Origin: JANPCX01 sp050916095 | GTDB taxonomy: Bacteria > Pseudomonadota > Gammaproteobacteria > Burkholderiales > Burkholderiaceae_C | DNA: 64,000 nt | Direction: 5' to 3' | Assembly: GCA_050916095.1 (NCBI GenBank) | Contig: CP050901.1 | Location: 1,984,001 to 2,048,000, forward strand | In this document: piece by piece, positions 17,446-24,900 of the stretch | How positions within the stretch are numbered: position 1 is the stretch's first letter | Layout: each line of letters begins with the position of its first letter | Made by a program: the position numbers and the translations under genes | Notes under the pieces: generated by a model | What the model was told of the DNA's origin: nothing | The model's database searches: none | What the model saw: the letters and a program-made list of their open reading frames with translations, nothing else

Positions 17446-18246
17446 TCAGAGGGTAACGAGGTTTTCAGACACATCCACGCTGCGGCCATCCACGAAAACC
17501 CGAAGCTCTCCTGGCAGGAAGGCTTGCCAGTTTTCGTTGGTGGTGAGGGGTTGGGTGGCGATGACACTGATCACATCGTTCACGCTGTTGTGTTTGCTCA
17601 AGTCAATTTGCATGTCGCAGTCAATCAGCTTGACCGTGTTGAAAGGGTAGCGCCGGGTGACGAAATGCAGGTTGGTTGTGCAGTGCGCGAACATGAATTC
17701 GCCATTGGAGAGCAAAAAATTGAAGGTGCCGAACACCGCGATTTCACTGGCCAACTCGCGAATAGAGCGAGTCAACTCTGACAAAGGTGGCTGTGTCGCA
17801 TAACGCGCACGGAGCTGGTTCAAGATGTAGCAAAAAGCCCGCTCACTGTCGGTTTGCCCCACCGAGGCGTGAATGGCTGGAGTTCCCGACTTATCAGTGA
17901 AGGCATTGACCTGCCCGTTGTGCGCAAAGATCCAAGGTCTGCCCCACAACTCTCTTTGGAAGGGATGGCAGTTCTGCAGCGCCACACCGCCGCTGCCCTC
18001 AGTGGCTTTGCGAATATGGGCAATCACATAACGCGACTTGATGGGGTAGTGTTTGATCAGGCTGGCGATGGGTGAACTCACCGAGGACAAAGTGTCCAGG
18101 AACATGCGGCAGCCTTCATCTTCGAAGAAGGCAATGCCCCACCCGTCCCGGTGTTCGTCGGTTTGACCGCCCCGAGTGGCAAAACCTTCAAATGAGAAAT
18201 TGATGGTGGCCGGGAGCTTGCAGCTCATGGCGAGAAGTTGGCACAT
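17446..18246 (-). CDS. Class II glutamine amidotransferase (YafJ-like)
   Basis: The 266-residue product starts MCQLLAMSC, so after Met removal Cys2 is the predicted N-terminal nucleophile of the Ntn glutaminase fold. This decides the ATG at 18246 over the longer frame. Further support is the GGQTDEHRDGWGIAFFEDEG segment, SRYVIAHIRKAT and FAHNGQV, which form the glutamine site. No synthase domain is attached, so the ammonia acceptor is unknown. It is divergent from the LysR gene with only 76 bases between them. It lies 127 bases upstream of the peptide-binding protein gene on the same strand. Confidence 0.88.
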   Translation of the reverse strand: MCQLLAMSCKLPATINFSFEGFATRGGQTDEHRDGWGIAFFEDEGCRMFLDTLSSVSSPIASLIKHYPIKSRYVIAHIRKATEGSGGVALQNCHPFQRELWGRPWIFAHNGQVNAFTDKSGTPAIHASVGQTDSERAFCYILNQLRARYATQPPLSELTRSIRELASEIAVFGTFNFLLSNGEFMFAHCTTNLHFVTRRYPFNTVKLIDCDMQIDLSKHNSVNDVISVIATQPLTTNENWQAFLPGELRVFVDGRSVDVSENLVTL

Positions 18247-18322
18247 GAATATTCTTAAATGACAGGAAAGTGACAAGAGTGTGACGGGGTGTTAAAAAGT
18301 GGTCAAACAAATAATCTGAATT

Positions 18323-19306
18323 ATGAAAATCGGTTTCGGTGAATTAAGAAAAATCGACTTCAACCTCGGCGTGGTGTTCTTGGCCTTGTGGCAAGAGCGC
18401 AGCGTGACCTTGGCGGCGCGGCGTTTGTCCTTGAGCCAGGCGGCGGTGAGCGCCTCCTTGACTCGTTTGCGCGCCACGGCGGGCGATCCACTTTTTGTGC
18501 GCACCCGAACCGGCATGGAGCCCACGCCGCGTGCACGGGCCATGGCCGAGCCGCTGGGCCAGCAATTGGCCAGCCTGCACGATTTGATGCTGGCCCAGTT
18601 GACCTTTGACAGCCAGCAGTCCAAACGTCGTTTCACGCTGGGCATGACTGACGACCTGGAGTTGGCATTGGGGCCACGATTGGCGGAAATTCTTGCCGAG
18701 GAAGCGCCGGGTGTGAACGTCGTATTGCGGCGGGTCAACCGCTACACGGTAGAGCAGGCGTTTGATGAGCGTGACATCGATTTGGCCATGGTGTCGGGTC
18801 CCCTGGGCCGCATGGCCATGGGGCAGGAAAAGCTCGGAGAGCTGGGTTTTGCCTGCCTGATTGACGCCCAGCGCTTGAAGGTGAAACTTCCTTTGACACT
18901 CGACGCCTATGTGGGCATGCGACACGTGCTGGTGTCGCCGCTGGGTCGAGAAGGTATTGTTGACGCTTCTCTGCGCGCCTTGGGGCTACACCGTCGCATC
19001 CAAACCGCGCTGACGCACTTCTCGGCGCTGCCCGCCTTTTTGATGCGCTTGGATGCCGTGGCGACGGCACCAACGCCGACCTGCCTGGCCTTGTCGAGGA
19101 TGGCGGGCTTGCAAGTCTGTGCGCCGCCCTTGGATCTGGGTAGTTTCAACGTGAACATGCTGTGGCGGCGTGACAGTGCCGGCGATGTGGGCCTGGAGTG
19201 GATGAAGGAGCAGTTTCGCCGGGCGTTTTCGACGATTGCCAACGAGGCACTGCCAGCCCGCCAAAAGCCAACCGCCCGCAAAGGCGCGACGAAACGCCGT
19301 GTATGA
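18323..19306 (+). CDS. LysR-family transcriptional regulator
   Basis: DNA-binding regulator of 327 residues. The N-terminal winged helix-turn-helix is FLALWQERSVTLAARRLSLS with QAAVSASLTRLRATAGDPLF and RTGMEPTPRA, the classic LysR pattern. The rest is an effector-binding domain with the typical LAMVSGPLG strand. It is transcribed away from the glutamine amidotransferase across 76 bases, so that gene and perhaps the peptide ABC operon behind it are candidate targets. The effector is not evident. The C-terminal 20 residues are Lys/Arg-rich and may be disordered. Confidence 0.92.
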   Translation: MKIGFGELRKIDFNLGVVFLALWQERSVTLAARRLSLSQAAVSASLTRLRATAGDPLFVRTRTGMEPTPRARAMAEPLGQQLASLHDLMLAQLTFDSQQSKRRFTLGMTDDLELALGPRLAEILAEEAPGVNVVLRRVNRYTVEQAFDERDIDLAMVSGPLGRMAMGQEKLGELGFACLIDAQRLKVKLPLTLDAYVGMRHVLVSPLGREGIVDASLRALGLHRRIQTALTHFSALPAFLMRLDAVATAPTPTCLALSRMAGLQVCAPPLDLGSFNVNMLWRRDSAGDVGLEWMKEQFRRAFSTIANEALPARQKPTARKGATKRRV

Positions 19307-19351
19307 CGGATTTGCAAAGGTTGACACCAGCGCAGCGTTGACAATGCCCAC

Positions 19352-20704
19352 ATGAATTCCTCCTCTGTGTTGCCATCAACAAACAAAGCGCTGGCGGTCC
19401 CGATCGCAGATGTCATCGTGGTGGGCGCAGGACCTGCAGGTTTGCGCGCCGCTGAGGTCCTGGCGCACAGTGGTTTGAGCGTCGATGTCTACGACGCCAT
19501 GCCCTCCGTCGGTCGCAAATTCTTGCTTGCGGGCCGTGGTGGGTTGAACTTGACCCACAGCGAGCCATTCGAGCCATTTGCGGCGCGTTACGGCGAACGC
19601 AGCGATCGTTTGGCACCTGTGTTGCGCGCCATGGACGCCTCCGCAGTTCGACGCTGGGCAGAGGATTTGGGTGTGCCCACTTTTGTTGGCAGCTCGGGCC
19701 GGGTGTTTCCCGTGGACATGAAAGCGGCCCCTTTGCTCAGGGCCTGGCTGCATCGTTTGAGATCGCTCGGTGTGCGCTTTCACATGCGTCACCGCTGGTT
19801 GGGGTTGGATGATGCGGTTGTGAGCCAGGGGGCGGCTGGCCGTGCCGTTCGTTTGCGTTTCGCGCGGGCAGAAGAGTCGTTGACCGTTCAAGCCCGTGCC
19901 TGTGTTTTAGCTCTTGGCGGTGCGAGCTGGAGCCGCCTCGGGTCGGACGGAGCTTGGTGGCCCGTGTTGAACAAAGCCGGCGTCGATCTCGCGCCGCTGC
20001 AGCCATCGAACTGCGGTTTTGATGTGATCCACACCCAAACCCACACCCACGCCGAAGGTTTGGAGTTGCCAGGTTGGACAGCGCACTTCAGTCAACGCCA
20101 CGCCGGCGCTGCGCTGAAGAATGTCGCCCTTCGTGTGTTGGCTGATCAACAAGAAGTTTTTGCGCAAGCCGGTGAGTTTGTCGTGACGCAAACCGGCGTG
20201 GAGGGCAGTTTGATTTATGCGGCCTCTGCCCACATTCGCGAACAGATCAATCAACAGGGAAGGGCGGTGTTTTTGGTTGACCTGTTACCCATGCACAGCC
20301 ACGCGCATGTGGTGGCCGAAGTGGCCAGGCCCCGAGGGTCGCGGTCGCTGTCTACCCACCTTAAATCGCGTTTGGGACTGACCGATGTGAAGGCGTCTTT
20401 GCTCTACGAGGTGTTGAGCAAAGAACAACTTGGCTCGCCGCCGTTGTTGGCCGCGGCCATCAAAGCACTGCCCATCAAAGTGCTTGCACCCCGGCCCATC
20501 GACGAAGCCATCAGCACAGCAGGCGGCGTTCGTTTTGAGGCCATGAATGAACGCGGCATGCTCAAGGCGTTGCCGGGGGTGTTTTGTGCAGGCGAAATGT
20601 TGGACTGGGAGGCACCTACGGGTGGTTATCTGCTAACCGCCTGTATGGCCTCCGGTCAGCACGCGGCCGAAGGCGCGATGGCCTATTGTCGTGAAGGCGC
20701 TTGA
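19352..20704 (+). CDS. HI0933/BaiN-like FAD-dependent flavoprotein
   Basis: The 450-residue protein has an N-terminal FAD-binding Rossmann motif (VIVVGAGPAGLRAAEVL), the SVGRKFLLAGRGGLNLTHSE segment typical of the HI0933-like/TIGR03862 family, VLALGGASWSRLGSDG in the middle, and a C-terminal GVFCAGEMLDWEAPTGGYLL FAD-contact region. Family members are oxidoreductases of mostly unknown substrate. Its 3' end overlaps the convergent downstream gene by 22 bases. Only 45 bases separate it from the LysR gene, so co-transcription is possible. Confidence 0.9.
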   Translation: MNSSSVLPSTNKALAVPIADVIVVGAGPAGLRAAEVLAHSGLSVDVYDAMPSVGRKFLLAGRGGLNLTHSEPFEPFAARYGERSDRLAPVLRAMDASAVRRWAEDLGVPTFVGSSGRVFPVDMKAAPLLRAWLHRLRSLGVRFHMRHRWLGLDDAVVSQGAAGRAVRLRFARAEESLTVQARACVLALGGASWSRLGSDGAWWPVLNKAGVDLAPLQPSNCGFDVIHTQTHTHAEGLELPGWTAHFSQRHAGAALKNVALRVLADQQEVFAQAGEFVVTQTGVEGSLIYAASAHIREQINQQGRAVFLVDLLPMHSHAHVVAEVARPRGSRSLSTHLKSRLGLTDVKASLLYEVLSKEQLGSPPLLAAAIKALPIKVLAPRPIDEAISTAGGVRFEAMNERGMLKALPGVFCAGEMLDWEAPTGGYLLTACMASGQHAAEGAMAYCREGA

Positions 20705-22566
20705 TAGGCCTTGCGATTGATCACGGCGCGTGTTGAGTGAAACATCACATCGGAGCTGTGGATGGGCATGTCGGGATCAAAGCTGAACTGGTAGACGTTC
20801 AGGCCACGGCCGGGTGTCAATCCTCGCGGCTCAACAAAGAAGGAGATAAAGTCCGCCCCCCGCTGGCGATGACTCTCAAACATCGATTCCACCTCATCCG
20901 GTGTCATGGGCTTGAGGGGGTGAAACTCGGTGACGCCATAGGATTCCAGGCGAGAGGTTTTGAACCATTCCCCAAAGTTGCGCCCATAAGTTGCATCGCC
21001 GTACAGGCTGATTCCTTTGCGGGTTGCCCCAAAAGGCTGCAACGATCTCTCGACAGCGAAGCGGTTGCGATCCCATCCTGGATTCACAAACGGCATGATC
21101 TGGTGTGTGTAGGTGGCGGTATTTCGCAGGCAAGAGCGTTCAATTTGCGCACTGAAGTAGGCCAGATACCGCATGACTTGTTCTCCCCTGAACTCATGCC
21201 AAAGTGAGACCAATGGGTTGTAGAAATAAGCGGGTTGGTTTGCAGGCGCGTCAATGTACCAAGAGACATCGGCACTGGCACTGGCAATTCGGTGCGGGGG
21301 CAGCTGTTGTGTTGGAAGCTCGGGTGGTTGGCGTTGATCTCTATCAACCACGGACACAGTTCGGGTGTCGAGATGAATCAGTTCAGAACCCGGTGCCTCC
21401 AACAAAATATCGATATGGTGCACGCCTACTTCAAGTTTTTTGAAGTCAATATCGAACTGCCACCCCACATCGGCCGTTCCAAACTCGGGGCGCGCGGTCG
21501 CCACGTCTTGCCTTCCCCCCCGAGCGGCAGTGCGTCCCATGTAATGACCATTTCGGTAGATGCGTATCCACGCATACTGCCCTTTTGGCGTGGATTTGAC
21601 GTGGGTCCACCCAGACACTGGAAAACTACCGTGAGCAAAGGCATCAATGTGTTCGTGGAAATGCTTCAGTGGCTGCCGCCGAATGTCCTTGCTTGGAGGC
21701 TCAACTTCCATGAACGATGAGTAGCTTGCGCCGACCGCTTGGTTAAAGCTGCGTAAGTGGCGATAACGCAGCTGAAGAAAACGCCGGAAATCTTCCTTAG
21801 ATGCTTGGCTGTAATCTGTAATCAGGTAGGGCGAATGAAATCCCATTCCACTTTCCAACTCTGGAAACATGTGGTGAAGTTCGCCCAGCAACGTGATTCC
21901 CCGAATTTTTTCGCGGTGCTGATCTGGCAATTGACACGCTTCTTCCAAGAACGCGTCCACGACTTGCACACGTTTGCGCGTTATGTCGTTGTCGGTTGTT
22001 GCAAAGCTCCATGGAAACATGTCGTCGCCCATGTACTTGCCAACTGGCAGTCCGCCCTCCTGAGTGACCAACAAATTTTTCGCGTCAGCGCCCAACACGT
22101 GCTCTATGGGAGCGCGCACCCCAAAGTGAGTGGAAAACAGATAGATGATTGCGGGGCGGTCTGCCTCTGCCAGAGCACCAACGAATTTGCGCAAGGCAGG
22201 CCTGTCAACCGTCCATTGGGTTCCCTCCAGTTTGAGCATCCGCAAAAGCGGAATGTTCATCGTGTAGCCCACCTCGAGGTGAGGGTTTTCTGGGAAACGC
22301 GGCCCCCATGTAGACAGCGTGCTCTCAACGATGGGCCCCAAAGACTGGCTTGCAATGCCGCACCACTCTTGGATGGAGGCAGCACCATCACGCTTTACCG
22401 GAGTACTTGCGGGGTGAATGCATGGTTCTACCAAATTCGTCATCGGCGCGAGCAGTAAACGTTCGTGAATCGTCGGTGTTGACTGGTTGACGGTCAGCCA
22501 CACCAAAAACCCACCAGCTGAAATCCACACCCACATCCATTTGAGAAAGAAATTTCGATAGTTCAT
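20683..22566 (-). CDS. Membrane-anchored glycosidase-like protein of unknown function
   Basis: The 627-residue product has one N-terminal hydrophobic segment (WMWVWISAGGFLVWLTV) acting as anchor or uncleaved signal. The region to about residue 290 reads like a TIM-barrel hydrolase of the beta-galactosidase kind, with an acidic strand end ITLLGELHHMFPELESG that could hold the acid/base. A beta-sandwich-like domain follows (VKSTPKGQYAWIRIYRNGHY). A second barrel-like part near the end contains RQRGADFISFFVEPRG. I recognise no specific family, so a sugar-active role is inference. ATG at 22566 is preferred over an upstream TTG. It converges on the flavoprotein with overlapping 3' ends. Confidence 0.6.
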   Translation of the reverse strand: MNYRNFFLKWMWVWISAGGFLVWLTVNQSTPTIHERLLLAPMTNLVEPCIHPASTPVKRDGAASIQEWCGIASQSLGPIVESTLSTWGPRFPENPHLEVGYTMNIPLLRMLKLEGTQWTVDRPALRKFVGALAEADRPAIIYLFSTHFGVRAPIEHVLGADAKNLLVTQEGGLPVGKYMGDDMFPWSFATTDNDITRKRVQVVDAFLEEACQLPDQHREKIRGITLLGELHHMFPELESGMGFHSPYLITDYSQASKEDFRRFLQLRYRHLRSFNQAVGASYSSFMEVEPPSKDIRRQPLKHFHEHIDAFAHGSFPVSGWTHVKSTPKGQYAWIRIYRNGHYMGRTAARGGRQDVATARPEFGTADVGWQFDIDFKKLEVGVHHIDILLEAPGSELIHLDTRTVSVVDRDQRQPPELPTQQLPPHRIASASADVSWYIDAPANQPAYFYNPLVSLWHEFRGEQVMRYLAYFSAQIERSCLRNTATYTHQIMPFVNPGWDRNRFAVERSLQPFGATRKGISLYGDATYGRNFGEWFKTSRLESYGVTEFHPLKPMTPDEVESMFESHRQRGADFISFFVEPRGLTPGRGLNVYQFSFDPDMPIHSSDVMFHSTRAVINRKAYQAPSRQ

Positions 22567-22622
22567 TGACAACTTGGTGGGGTGTGGTCAGTTTCTGCGA
22601 AACGGGGTGGATGTGCCGCAGC

Positions 22623-23573
22623 TCATTGCTCCAAAAACCGCTGTGCATCCAAGGCCGCCATGCACCCGGTGCCGGCGCTGGTGATGGCTTGGCGGTAGAT
22701 GTGGTCTTGCACGTCGCCCGCTGCGAATACGCCGGGCACGCTGGTCATGGTGGCCAGGCCGTTCAAGCCGCTTCTGGTCACGATGTAGCCATCTTTCATG
22801 TCCAGTTTGTCTTTGAAAATGTCGGTGTTGGGTTGGTGACCAATGGCGATGAAGCAGCCTTTGATGGTCAGGTCTTGGGTTTTGCCGTCTTGGGTGCTTT
22901 TCAAGCGCACGCCGGTGACGCCGCTCGCATCGCCCAGCACTTCGTCCAAGGTGTTCCACAAGTGCAGCTGCATTTTTCCGGCGGCTACTTTGTCCATGAG
23001 TTTGTCCACAAGAATGGCCTCGGCGCGGAACTTGTCGCGGCGGTGAACCAAGTGCACTTTGCTGGCGATGTTGGAGAGGTAAAGCGCCTCCTCGACCGCC
23101 GTATTGCCACCCCCCACCACACAGACCTCTTGATCGCGGTAGAAAAATCCATCGCAAGTCGCGCAGCCACTCACACCCCGGCCCATGAAGGCTTCTTCGG
23201 AGGGCAAGCCGATGTATTTGGCCGATGCGCCCGTGGCAATGATCAGCGCATCGCAGGTGTATTGACCCGAATCACCTTGTAGCTTGAGGGGGCGCTGGGA
23301 GAAATCCACCGTGTGGATGTGGTCGAACACGATTTGCGCGTTAAAGCGCTCGGCGTGTTGCAAAAAGCGCTGCATCAGTTCCGGGCCTTGAACGCCAGCC
23401 ACGTCGGCGGGCCAGTTGTCCACATCGGTGGTGGTCATCAACTGACCGCCTTGGGCGATGCCGGTCACCAGCATCGGTTTGAGGTTGGCACGGGCGGCGT
23501 AGATGGCGGCGGTGTAACCGGCGGGGCCAGATCCCAGGATGAGGACGCGGGCGTGTTGGGTGGTTGAGCTCAT
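22623..23573 (-). CDS. trxB: Thioredoxin reductase
   Basis: NADPH-dependent flavoenzyme that reduces thioredoxin in the cytoplasm. The 316-residue product has the FAD motif LILGSGPAGYTAAIYAARA, the redox-active CATCDG pair, the NADPH motif VVGGGNTAVEEALYLS and the C-terminal GVFAAGDVQDHIYRQAITSA segment. It is divergent from the Crp-type regulator with 188 bases between them. The arrangement trxB with ftsK-lolA-rarA nearby is conserved in Burkholderiales. Confidence 0.97.
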   Translation of the reverse strand: MSSTTQHARVLILGSGPAGYTAAIYAARANLKPMLVTGIAQGGQLMTTTDVDNWPADVAGVQGPELMQRFLQHAERFNAQIVFDHIHTVDFSQRPLKLQGDSGQYTCDALIIATGASAKYIGLPSEEAFMGRGVSGCATCDGFFYRDQEVCVVGGGNTAVEEALYLSNIASKVHLVHRRDKFRAEAILVDKLMDKVAAGKMQLHLWNTLDEVLGDASGVTGVRLKSTQDGKTQDLTIKGCFIAIGHQPNTDIFKDKLDMKDGYIVTRSGLNGLATMTSVPGVFAAGDVQDHIYRQAITSAGTGCMAALDAQRFLEQ

Positions 23574-23761
23574 GGTGATTGACTTTGAAAGGAAGATTTG
23601 TCGTGATCAAGGGCGAGAGTCTGACATGGCGGCGTTGCAAATTCGATTCAACCCCAGTGATTGCATCCATAGTCAGTCACAATCGCACAGGTTATAAATC
23701 GTGACTTATTGCCAACTTACAAGCTGACGTCCGAATTCCCGATCGATAAAAGGAAACCTTC

Positions 23762-24424
23762 ATGGCCATGCTTTCCAGCCTCGACTTGATTCGTCGAGTT
23801 CCTTTGTTTTCCATGCTGACCAGCGAACAAGCGCAGGGCATTGCCGATGGTGTTGTGAAGCGGCGCTTTCGGCGTGGGGAAATCATTGTCGAGCATGGTC
23901 AGAAATCAAATGCTTTGTTCATATTGTTAACAGGCCGCGCCCGTGTGCTCACCGCTGACTCACGCGGTCGAGAGGTGATTTTGGCTGTCCTGGAGTCGGG
24001 CGACTATGTGGGCGAAATGAGCCTCATCGACAACGAGCCGCACTCCGCCACTGTGCGTGCGGAGGTGCAGACCGACATGCTGGTGCTGGGCCGCGCCGAA
24101 TTTGCCCGTTGTTTGCCTGAAAACTCCAGCCTGTCTTACGCCATCATGCGGGGCCTGGTGCAGCGTTTGCGTAATGCCGACAGGCAGATTGAATCCTTGG
24201 CACTGCTCGATGTGTATGGCCGAGTGGCGCGGTCTTTGCTCGACATGTCGGAAGACGACAACGGCGTGAAAATCATTCGCGGCAAAGTCTCGCGCCAAGA
24301 CTTGGCCAAAGTGGTGGGAGCCTCGCGCGAGATGGTTAGCCGTGTGATGAAAGACTTGGAAGAGCGCGGCATCATTGAAACCCAAGACAACGGTTCGGTG
24401 ATCATCCGCGAGCGGCTCTCCTGA
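23762..24424 (+). CDS. Crp/Fnr-family transcriptional regulator
   Basis: The 220-residue protein has a cyclic-nucleotide-binding-type beta-roll (RRGEIIVEHGQKSNALFILL, GDYVGEMSLIDNEPHSATV) and a C-terminal winged helix with SRQDLAKVVGASREMVSRVM as recognition helix. There are no N-terminal clustered Cys residues, so it is not an oxygen-sensing Fnr with an iron-sulphur cluster. The effector may be cAMP or another ligand. AAGGAAA precedes the ATG. Targets are unknown; divergence from trxB makes that promoter a candidate. Confidence 0.92.
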   Translation: MAMLSSLDLIRRVPLFSMLTSEQAQGIADGVVKRRFRRGEIIVEHGQKSNALFILLTGRARVLTADSRGREVILAVLESGDYVGEMSLIDNEPHSATVRAEVQTDMLVLGRAEFARCLPENSSLSYAIMRGLVQRLRNADRQIESLALLDVYGRVARSLLDMSEDDNGVKIIRGKVSRQDLAKVVGASREMVSRVMKDLEERGIIETQDNGSVIIRERLS

Positions 24425-24484
24425 GAGTCTGGGAGTCTCTCGTTCATGCCCGCCATCACGTCAAAACGCGCCCGCTCGTCGTTG

Positions 24485-24530
24485 CAAATGCTCGCCATAG
24501 CCCGAGCTATGGCTGTGCTTTGCGCCTAGT
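24485..24530. repeat. Hairpin-bearing direct repeat, copy 1 (copy 2 at 24697-24740)
   Basis: The block from CAAATGCTCGCC to GCTTTGCGCCTAG occurs here and again at 24697-24740 inside the neighbouring element. The conserved flanks enclose different hairpins: GCCATAGC/GCTATGGC with a 4-base loop at 24494-24513 here, and GCCGGGG/CCCCGGC at 24707-24724 in copy 2. The stems differ in sequence while pairing is preserved, so the structure rather than the sequence of the centre is kept. Confidence 0.75.
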
Positions 24531-24796
24531 CTTACTGTGTCAGTAAATTGCCCCTGCGCCGGTAGGCCAAGCCGCGCTGGGGTAGGCGCAGGCCGCCGCC
24601 CGGGGTGATCCCCGGGCAAGGGCTGCAACAACGCCCAGCGCGGCTTGGCCTACCGGCCCGAAGGGTGAGCCCCGCCCACAGCCGCACTCGTCGCAAGCAA
24701 ATGCTCGCCGGGGGTCACCCCGGCTGCGCTTTGCGCCTAGATTGCAGCTGTGGGCGGGGCTCACGCAGGGGCAATTTACTGACACAGTAAGACTAG
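24526..24796. mobile_element. MITE-like non-coding element with 33-bp perfect terminal inverted repeats
   Basis: Bases 24526-24558 are the exact reverse complement of 24764-24796. Nested inside are two further perfect inverted pairs, 24559-24581 with 24634-24656 (23 bp) and 24665-24682 with 24747-24764 (18 bp), plus hairpins at 24598-24617 and 24707-24724. No transposase or convincing reading frame is present. CTAG stands at both outer ends and could be a target duplication or part of the repeat. It lies between the Crp-type gene and ftsK, and part of it recurs at 8037-8094. It resembles a miniature mobile element or a modular extragenic palindrome; which one is undecided. Confidence 0.75.
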
Positions 24797-24900
24797 ATCG
24801 GGCGCTTTTTGACGCGCTGCTCTCGGACACGCCCGAAAAACTCCCAGGCTCTGAGCCCGCTGCGCGAAAGTAGGCGTCTTCCTTGCGCCACAATGCGCAA

